DNA from: an uncultured Prevotella sp.
Lineage (GTDB): Bacteria; Bacteroidota; Bacteroidia; Bacteroidales; Bacteroidaceae
Length of the DNA: 10,423 nucleotides
Reading direction: 5' to 3'
Assembly: GCA_905372445.1 (NCBI GenBank)
Contig: CAJPPF010000074.1
Span: forward strand, 1 to 10,423
Below, piece by piece: positions 5,200 to 10,423 of the stretch; within the stretch, counting starts at the first letter, position 1, and every line of letters begins with the position of its first letter. A program made the position numbers and the translations under genes. The notes under the pieces were generated by a model. The model was not told the DNA's origin, did no database searches, and saw nothing but the letters and a program-made list of their open reading frames with translations.

Positions 5200-8100
5200 A
5201 ATTCAAAATATTCGTCGTCTGTTCCTTCCTCGCTCTTATCATCCACAACAATTGTTGTGGAATCATCATTGCCGGTAGCGTTCTCACCTTCGTCAATTAT
5301 AATCGTTGTCTCATCAGGGTTCTCCGGTGTGTCATTGTTATTAGGGTCAATGATTATGATTGGCTCGTCAGCAGGTTGCACAACAGGGGCGTTCTGCTGC
5401 TGATCATCAATTATCACGGTGTTCTCATCATCGGCAGGAGTCACTTGATTTTCCTCCGGCACTGATATCTCTACGTTTTCCGGTGTGACAGGAGTTTCTT
5501 CATTTTCCTGGATAATAACGCCCTCTTCAATAGGAGAAATATCGTTTTCTTCGATCATAATTGTATTCCCGCCCTCTGATACGCCAGTCTCTTCATCGTC
5601 GTTTGCATCGCCGGTCTGCTCATTGGCAGACTTCTGCAGTATTGGACTGATATTTCCCGGTATAGACCCGCCGTCGTCCATTGCACGCTCTGTGTCCGTT
5701 GGCTCGTATAGACGTTGTGAAGAACCGGCATCTACAGGTGCAAAGTTCTCGGCGTAGAACTTCTCATAATCATCGTAACTTTTGCTTACTCCGAGCAACT
5801 CCTTATTCTGCAAACTGATTATATATGTGCGACTTTTGCCAAGTCGCTCTAAAATATTATCCTGCCTATAGAACTGATAAGCGTACTCGTAAGCCTCTTC
5901 ATAATTATTGAACCCACTTACCTTCATCACGCGCAATCCATCTTGATTCTCTATCTCTAGGTCGAAATTGCGTACCATGTAACTTGTGAAGTTATATCTC
6001 GCAAGTTCGTAGAGCAGATGATTTTCGTTTACAGAATCCGGCTGATATGCAATGATGAACACGAAATCGATATTCTTGTCGGCGACAAACTGACGTGCAG
6101 CAATAGAATCACTATCGTTCATCACCTCAGCACGTCGTGCCCACACATCACCAATATCAAACCGACCGCCACGCAGTTTCTTTCCTTCCTTCACGCCGTT
6201 GACAATCATTCCTGCCATAGTGGCGAGATTACTCTGTGGGAAATCCTTCACCACCGTATGCATATCGGCAAGACATCCGTCGCCATCACCGTCATTAAGT
6301 TTATTCAAGCCACTGATGAACACGAACTTATCGCGGTTAGCACCAAGTGGGAAACGCTCTTTTGATAGTCCGACGTTTGTTCTGACCTCATTGTGACGGT
6401 TTGCCTTGAACGCCTCGTAGGTAGAAGCATAGAGAGAATCCTCTATATGAATGCCGAACTTCTGATTTTCCGTATAGTAAGGGTCGGTCAGCAGAGTGGT
6501 CCATTTACTTTCAGGATATGTCGTTTTCAGTTTGTCGATATATCCCTGAGCCACACCAGGCTGTTCCATACGCGAATATAACAGAAACATATGATAGTAG
6601 GCATCTTCCATTTTCTCAAAGCTTTGATACTCTGTCTCGAGGCGCTGGAACTGTTTCTCCGAGAGCTTCAGATTATCAAGTTTATCCTTGAAAATCACTC
6701 CTGCATTATACAATCCGTTCATGATAATGTCGTTCGACTCTGCTATCTGCTCTTCAGTGAATGGAATCTGAGCAAGATAATACTCACGTCGGTGTGGGTC
6801 ATTTGCCAGACTGTCAGCCTCTCCTTGCTTGTCTAACGCATCGTCTGCAACAGCGACAGAGTCGCTCTGTGTCTCCGAAAGCTCCGGTTCTACGGCTTTA
6901 TCGAAGTTCACCACGGTCTTGTTAGCGCGCTGCCAATGGTCAACATTCTCACGCTTTCCCCATTGTTTTGCGAAGGCTGTCTTACCTTGGTTTATCGTCA
7001 TCTGGTTATAGAAATACCACGTAGCACTGTTACCTTGGGTTGTCGGACGCGGAGCGTTGGTATTATTTCGTGCCGGCATACTGTTGGCTCTCTGCTGACG
7101 TTCGGCGTTGGCAATAGCCTCTTTGTCTTTTTCCTCCTTTTCTTTCTTCTTCAGAGCGTCGATGACACGGTCGATGGCTGCATTGCGTTCCTTCTCGCTC
7201 ATCCGAGCCAACGCCTGCAGAGAGTCCTGCAGATGCACCGCTTCCGTATAAGGCACCAGTTCATCGAGTTTCTTCGAGCGGTCCGACAGTTGCTTGTAAT
7301 CCTTGCGTTCCTTATCAAGCAGTCCAATGGCTTCACCATAACACCTACCCGCATCGGCATACTTTTCCTTCTCCCAATAGATATTTCCCAACTTCAATAG
7401 CAGCACTCCTTTCTCTATTCCATTACGAGTAGACTTGACATTCCCTTTTTCGTAAGCCGAAATGGCATTGAGCGTGTCGCGTTGAGCGAGGAAGATATTG
7501 CCGATGGCATAATATAACTGGTCAAGATAATCCTTGTTGTTATCACTTCGTGCCATACGCCTTAGCTTCGAAATCATCTGTTTCGACTGCCCTGCAGCCA
7601 TCACTTCTGTCATTACTATACGTGCGTTGAACTCCAGTTCGTATGGCGGATTCTGCCTTATCACTTTCTTATACGCCTTGTACGCTTCCGCTTTCATGCC
7701 CTGCTTCTCATAAAGCTGACCGAGCAGGAACCACTCACGAGCTTTCTGCTTCTTGCGCATCTCGTGTTTTATGACCTTCTGCAAATAAGGTATAGCCTTG
7801 TCGTACTCACCAAGATGTATGTAATAATCGGCAAAGGTATAGTCCCATTCCTTACGTGCGCTCCAATGGATAGAGTCGCGCTGCATATTGTGAATCACAT
7901 CCTCTGCATCATACATCCAGTTTTCTTCTATGTAGGCTTTTGCTAGCCACGCCCTTGCCTTTGAGTATATGGCAGGCTGTGTCTGATACAGACGACTCAT
8001 ATAACTGAACGTTGCTGCCGCAGCATCAAAGTCGCCTTTATAGAACTGCGACCGTCCCATGAGCATCCACGCCTTCCATAGCATCGGGTTATACTCCTTG

Positions 8101-8480
8101 CGTCCGAGCCATTCTATGTCTTTCTCTGTCTTTCTGCGCTTCTTTGTCCATTCAGGTTTTTTCTTTATCGAATGGAGCTTTATCGCTTTCTCACTCTTCT
8201 CTATGGCTTTATCAAAGTTGCCCGAGCCTAACGTACGACTGTTCTTGTTGCCGACAGTATAAAGCGGAATAATCTCCGTGAAGTTATCTTTATTTCCTTT
8301 TTCCTTTTCCAGCGAGCCGTCTATATAAGCCTGCGTGCCGTTGTAATATGTGTTGTAACGAGCATTTAACGAATGCCAGAATCGCGACTTGGCATTGTTC
8401 TTATGCGTAGAGCACGCAGAAATGATGATGACAACCGCCACCATAAGTATCGGAATGATATGTCTTACCCGTATTTTCAC
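5187..8480 (-). CDS. porW: PorW/SprE-like TPR lipoprotein of the type IX secretion system
   Basis: A 1097-residue lipoprotein resembling PorW of P. gingivalis and SprE of Flavobacterium, which is thought to connect the PorK-PorN ring with other T9SS parts at the periplasmic face of the outer membrane. A hydrophobic signal (about 7-21) ends in the lipobox ISAC with C23 as the lipidated cysteine. N-terminal tetratricopeptide-like helices run from about 130 to 400 (for example GEYDKAIPYLQKVIKHE and GMKAEAYKAYKKVI), followed by a charged coiled-coil stretch (ALKKKEKEEKDKEA, about 430-450), a second helical-repeat block (about 580-790), and a folded module (806-915, beginning FVFIIAYQPDS). The final 180 residues are acidic and disordered with repeating Ile/Val blocks. 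The start is GTG: a TGA directly precedes it, and the next Met would remove most of the signal. The protein is longer than PorW/SprE lengths I recall, mainly from the tail. Orthology is likely from architecture and from porX next door. Confidence 0.85.
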   Translation of the reverse strand: MKIRVRHIIPILMVAVVIIISACSTHKNNAKSRFWHSLNARYNTYYNGTQAYIDGSLEKEKGNKDNFTEIIPLYTVGNKNSRTLGSGNFDKAIEKSEKAIKLHSIKKKPEWTKKRRKTEKDIEWLGRKEYNPMLWKAWMLMGRSQFYKGDFDAAAATFSYMSRLYQTQPAIYSKARAWLAKAYIEENWMYDAEDVIHNMQRDSIHWSARKEWDYTFADYYIHLGEYDKAIPYLQKVIKHEMRKKQKAREWFLLGQLYEKQGMKAEAYKAYKKVIRQNPPYELEFNARIVMTEVMAAGQSKQMISKLRRMARSDNNKDYLDQLYYAIGNIFLAQRDTLNAISAYEKGNVKSTRNGIEKGVLLLKLGNIYWEKEKYADAGRCYGEAIGLLDKERKDYKQLSDRSKKLDELVPYTEAVHLQDSLQALARMSEKERNAAIDRVIDALKKKEKEEKDKEAIANAERQQRANSMPARNNTNAPRPTTQGNSATWYFYNQMTINQGKTAFAKQWGKRENVDHWQRANKTVVNFDKAVEPELSETQSDSVAVADDALDKQGEADSLANDPHRREYYLAQIPFTEEQIAESNDIIMNGLYNAGVIFKDKLDNLKLSEKQFQRLETEYQSFEKMEDAYYHMFLLYSRMEQPGVAQGYIDKLKTTYPESKWTTLLTDPYYTENQKFGIHIEDSLYASTYEAFKANRHNEVRTNVGLSKERFPLGANRDKFVFISGLNKLNDGDGDGCLADMHTVVKDFPQSNLATMAGMIVNGVKEGKKLRGGRFDIGDVWARRAEVMNDSDSIAARQFVADKNIDFVFIIAYQPDSVNENHLLYELARYNFTSYMVRNFDLEIENQDGLRVMKVSGFNNYEEAYEYAYQFYRQDNILERLGKSRTYIISLQNKELLGVSKSYDDYEKFYAENFAPVDAGSSQRLYEPTDTERAMDDGGSIPGNISPILQKSANEQTGDANDDEETGVSEGGNTIMIEENDISPIEEGVIIQENEETPVTPENVEISVPEENQVTPADDENTVIIDDQQQNAPVVQPADEPIIIIDPNNNDTPENPDETTIIIDEGENATGNDDSTTIVVDDKSEEGTDDEYFELEGF
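5238..5567 (-). repeat. Degenerate protein repeat in the acidic tail of PorW
   Basis: Residues 972-1081 contain seven short beta-branched blocks each followed by acidic or Asn residues: NTIMIEEN, GVIIQEN, NVEISVPEEN, NTVIIDD, PIIIIDP, TTIIIDE and TTIVVDD. Start-to-start spacing is about 14-20 residues. Linkers are rich in Asp, Glu, Asn, Pro and Thr, and only one Lys and no Arg occurs in this region. The DNA is not a clean tandem repeat, so the pattern is maintained at the protein level. Confidence 0.7.
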
Positions 8481-8514
8481 TCAATAATCAAACGGTTGTT
8501 TAGTGAAATTATTG
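8475..8514 (-). promoter_or_regulatory. Possible pseudoknot or hairpin over the porW GTG start
   Basis: Two interleaved inverted repeats overlap the start: TTTCACT (8475-8481) with AGTGAAA (8502-8508), and CAATAAT (8482-8488) with ATTATTG (8508-8514). The order permits an H-type pseudoknot in the transcript, with the GTG start codon (complement of 8478-8480) inside one stem. A small AAAC-AACC-GTTT hairpin fits in the middle. The arms are AT-rich and seven bases each, so chance is possible. Confidence 0.3.
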
Positions 8515-8556
8515 TGGCAACGCATTCTTTTTCCACCTCTATGCCGATATACTTTC

Positions 8557-8931
8557 TCACTCGCCGGCAAGCATTATGTAATCGTCTTTTATCTGGTCAG
8601 GCATTGCCACGTCGCGCAATATAAGGCTACGGTTCCATGCTTTCACCTCCTCGGGGTGCATTGTCATCATAACCTCACGAAACTCCTCTGCCTCATCGTC
8701 GGTAAAAGAATCGGAAGTGCGTCCTTTATAGCGGTCGAGTTCCTCGTCATCGAAATACTCCACAGGCTTTGTCGCCGCCTCCATCATACAGTTCTGCTCA
8801 CATGAAAGGTCGAAGCCCGTGCATGAAGTACAGTCTTTGCCTATCTCTATATTATCGCTCTTATCCCAAAGTATTGATGCCCCGGCAGCGACAGTGCCGA
8901 TGACAACGATTGCTACAATGAATATCCACAT
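8557..8931 (-). CDS. Small membrane-anchored protein with CxxC-x6-CxxxC motif
   Basis: A 124-residue protein of a Bacteroidetes family of unknown function; I do not recognise a characterised member. Residues 2-21 (WIFIVAIVVIGTVAAGASIL) form one hydrophobic segment, an N-terminal membrane anchor or uncleaved signal. Directly after come four cysteines, C34, C37, C44 and C48 (DCTSCTGFDLSCEQNC), suited to bind a metal ion or an Fe-S cluster or to form disulfides. The remainder is acidic (YFDDEELDRYKGR, FTDDEAEEFREV) and predicted helical, ending near LPDQ-like MPDQIKDDYIML. Positively charged residues do not precede the anchor, so topology is uncertain. The ATG lies 19 nt inside the end of aroA in another frame, implying translational coupling, and porW begins 76 nt downstream. 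The position next to porW suggests, but does not show, a cell-envelope role. Confidence 0.85.
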   Translation of the reverse strand: MWIFIVAIVVIGTVAAGASILWDKSDNIEIGKDCTSCTGFDLSCEQNCMMEAATKPVEYFDDEELDRYKGRTSDSFTDDEAEEFREVMMTMHPEEVKAWNRSLILRDVAMPDQIKDDYIMLAGE

Positions 8932-10151
8932 AACTTTAAATGTTCCCAGAAGCGCGGATAAGACTTGCTTACCACCTCGGGATTGTTTATCTTTATACCA
9001 TTTATCTTCAGTGCCAATGGCGCGAAAGCCATTGCCATTCGATGGTCTTCGTATGTATCTATAGGCTCAAAGGTTGGTTCACAGCGCTCGCCGTCCCAAA
9101 TGAGCTCATTATCGTTCTTCGAATATACGACGAAACCCAGTTTGCGCAATTCGGTCTTCATGGCTTCTATCCGGTCGGTTTCCTTTATCTTGAGTGTTGA
9201 CAATCCTGTGAAATCAAACTCTATTCCCATGCCGCAACACGCACAGACAACCGTCTGGGCAAGGTCGGGTGAGTTTGAGAAATCAAAATCCAGACGTGGC
9301 AGATGCAGCCCCGAACGGCGCAGTGTGACAGTGCATGGGACACGTTTGTTCTTTATCTCAAACAGCGTCTTCACTCCGAGTAATGAAAAAATGTACTTTA
9401 CGATAGTATCGCCCTGACTGCTGACATCCATAAGTCCTGCCAGACGTATCTCCGCATCGTCGTCGGCAGTAAGTGCCATCATCTCATACCAATAAGACGC
9501 CGCCGTCCAGTCATTCTCTATATAATAAGGTCGTGATGTATAACCATTCGGTTTGACATGAACAGTGTCCACATCAACCCATTCTGCGCCTGCACCATAG
9601 TCGTTCATCATCGCAAGCGTCAGGTCGATGTAAGGACGGGATAAGATGTCGCCACCAAGCTTCAGCGTCAGTCCTTGTTTCATCATAGGTGCTATCATGA
9701 GCAGGGCTGATATATACTGAGAACTGACATTGCCGGGAATGTTAATCATACCGCCTTTGAGAGACCGCCCTTTTATCTTCAATGGGGGGAAGCCCGTCTC
9801 GCCCAGATATTCTATGTCTGCTCCCAGTGAGCGGAGGGCGTTGACGAGATTCTCTATCGGACGGAGTTTCATACGCTCCGTACCTGTCAGCAGATGCTCG
9901 CCCGGCGTTACGCTGAGATAGGCGGTCATGAAGCGCATGGCTGTTCCTGCTGCCTTGATGTCAATCTCATACGGCATGTCGCGCAGGGCAGAAATCATCA
10001 CATTCGTATCGTCGCAGTCGCTGAGGTTTTCAGGAAGGATGTCGCCTCCCGACAGTGCATGGATAATCAGCGCCCTGTTACTTATACTTTTCGAAGCCGG
10101 CAGTGTTATCGACTGGCGAAGCACAGCCGGCGGTGTTATATCGTATGTCAT
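8913..10151 (-). CDS. aroA: 3-phosphoshikimate 1-carboxyvinyltransferase (EPSP synthase)
   Basis: A 412-residue enzyme of the shikimate pathway that joins phosphoenolpyruvate to shikimate-3-phosphate to give EPSP, leading to chorismate and the aromatic amino acids. Substrate-contact motifs are present: PASKSISNR at 18-26 (K21, S22, R26), AAGTAMR at 67-73, R97 (MKLRPI), SSQ at 143-145, D296 (SPDLAQ), KETDR at 323-327, DHRMAM with R371, and K396 (SKSYPRF). The length is slightly below the E. coli enzyme's 427 and nothing essential appears lost. F74 occupies the place of E. coli P101, next to the PEP/glyphosate pocket. The gene heads the six-gene run, with a consensus promoter about 20 nt upstream, and its last 19 nt overlap the next gene. 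The ATG at 10151 fits the short leader and puts the first motif at the usual distance. Confidence 0.95.
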   Translation of the reverse strand: MTYDITPPAVLRQSITLPASKSISNRALIIHALSGGDILPENLSDCDDTNVMISALRDMPYEIDIKAAGTAMRFMTAYLSVTPGEHLLTGTERMKLRPIENLVNALRSLGADIEYLGETGFPPLKIKGRSLKGGMINIPGNVSSQYISALLMIAPMMKQGLTLKLGGDILSRPYIDLTLAMMNDYGAGAEWVDVDTVHVKPNGYTSRPYYIENDWTAASYWYEMMALTADDDAEIRLAGLMDVSSQGDTIVKYIFSLLGVKTLFEIKNKRVPCTVTLRRSGLHLPRLDFDFSNSPDLAQTVVCACCGMGIEFDFTGLSTLKIKETDRIEAMKTELRKLGFVVYSKNDNELIWDGERCEPTFEPIDTYEDHRMAMAFAPLALKINGIKINNPEVVSKSYPRFWEHLKLCGYSL

Positions 10152-10171
10152 CAGAAGCCTTGTATTTTATA

Positions 10172-10203
10172 CAAAATTACAAAGAAAAAACTGTACTGCC
10201 AAA
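10172..10203 (-). promoter_or_regulatory. Bacteroidetes-type promoter for the aroA operon
   Basis: On the minus strand TTTG (complement of 10200-10203) and TAATTTTG (complement of 10172-10179) are separated by 20 nt, an exact consensus fit. The -7 box ends 20 nt before the aroA ATG, so the leader must be very short. No comparably good promoter was seen in the small gaps of the downstream genes, so this one probably drives the whole run. Confidence 0.78.
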
Positions 10204-10292
10204 CAATTAAATATTTTTTATCATAACATCGGTTACAGACGAGATGAGAGTACCTGAAACTTCTGTTTTTCTATAAATATACGCTTTGCTGA

Positions 10293-10365
10293 CATAGGAA
10301 TAAAACATCATAAAACCTATGCTTTTCACTCTGAACAAAGGTCATGAATTTCCATACTTATGGAA
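10293..10365. repeat. Inverted repeats upstream of aroA
   Basis: CATAGG (10293-10298) and CCTATG (10316-10321) form one inverted pair, enclosing two ATAAAAC strings. TTCCATA-CT-TATGGAA (10350-10365) is a perfect 7-bp dyad with a 2-bp centre, operator-like in form. Both lie more than 90 nt upstream of the aroA promoter, so they may serve a gene beyond the window edge instead. No regulator can be named. Confidence 0.4.
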
Positions 10366-10372
10366 CTGATTT

Positions 10373-10423
10373 CAAGAAGCGCCGTTTCTTGGCTCAAGAA
10401 CCGTCGGTTTTAGCGCCAAGAAC
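10373..10423. repeat. Nested inverted repeat at the right edge
   Basis: TTCTTGGC (10386-10393) pairs with GCCAAGAA (10415-10422), and inside it AACCG (10399-10403) pairs with CGGTT (10405-10409). An alternative hairpin TTCTTG-GCT-CAAGAA (10386-10400) competes with the outer stem. CAAGAAGCGCC at 10373-10383 adds a related string. No T-run follows on either visible side, so a terminator is not supported. The element may continue past the window. Confidence 0.45.

Noticed and set aside
8481..8556. Internal promoter for porW
   Set aside because: TAATTTCA resembles the -7 box, but two of its six fixed positions differ and no TTTG lies at the right distance.

Overview
The window looks like a chromosomal segment of a Bacteroidales bacterium, most likely Prevotella or a close relative. 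Three promoters fit the Bacteroidetes pattern (TTTG, 19-20 nt, TAnnTTTG), gene starts are mostly A-rich rather than strongly Shine-Dalgarno-led, and the window carries the type IX secretion system (T9SS) genes porX and porW, which are restricted to this phylum. Genus is inference.

Left part (1-1816): two short plus-strand genes, each with its own promoter. They are a YfcE-type metallophosphoesterase (290-832) and a thioredoxin (1188-1505), the latter followed by a strong hairpin terminator that is probably bidirectional. The intergenic DNA is rich in short repeats. A palindrome-centred element occurs near position 1 and, inverted, near 1650, so it brackets the yfcE-trxA pair. A third, degenerate copy lies at about 1739-1790. 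The 833-1130 gap shares a further motif with the 1688-1714 tandem repeat.

Main part (10151 down to 1817, minus strand): a tightly packed six-gene run that looks like one operon from a promoter at about 10172-10203. Order: aroA (EPSP synthase), a small membrane-anchored four-cysteine protein overlapping aroA by 19 nt, porW (large TPR lipoprotein with a GTG start and a long acidic tail), porX (receiver plus PglZ/alkaline-phosphatase-like domain, 2 nt after porW), tsaE (tRNA t6A ATPase) and a secreted GH29 alpha-L-fucosidase. PorW is an outer-membrane-associated T9SS component and PorX a cytoplasmic T9SS regulator; their 2-nt spacing suggests coupled synthesis. AroA and TsaE are housekeeping enzymes, and the fucosidase is a glycan-degrading passenger at the operon end.

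Right edge (10204-10423): no gene start is visible; several inverted repeats occur, the last nearly at the window end.

No CRISPR array, insertion sequence, phage gene or defence system was found. The least explained items are the periodic acidic tail of PorW, the four-cysteine membrane protein, a possible pseudoknot over the porW GTG start, and the repeat family around yfcE-trxA.
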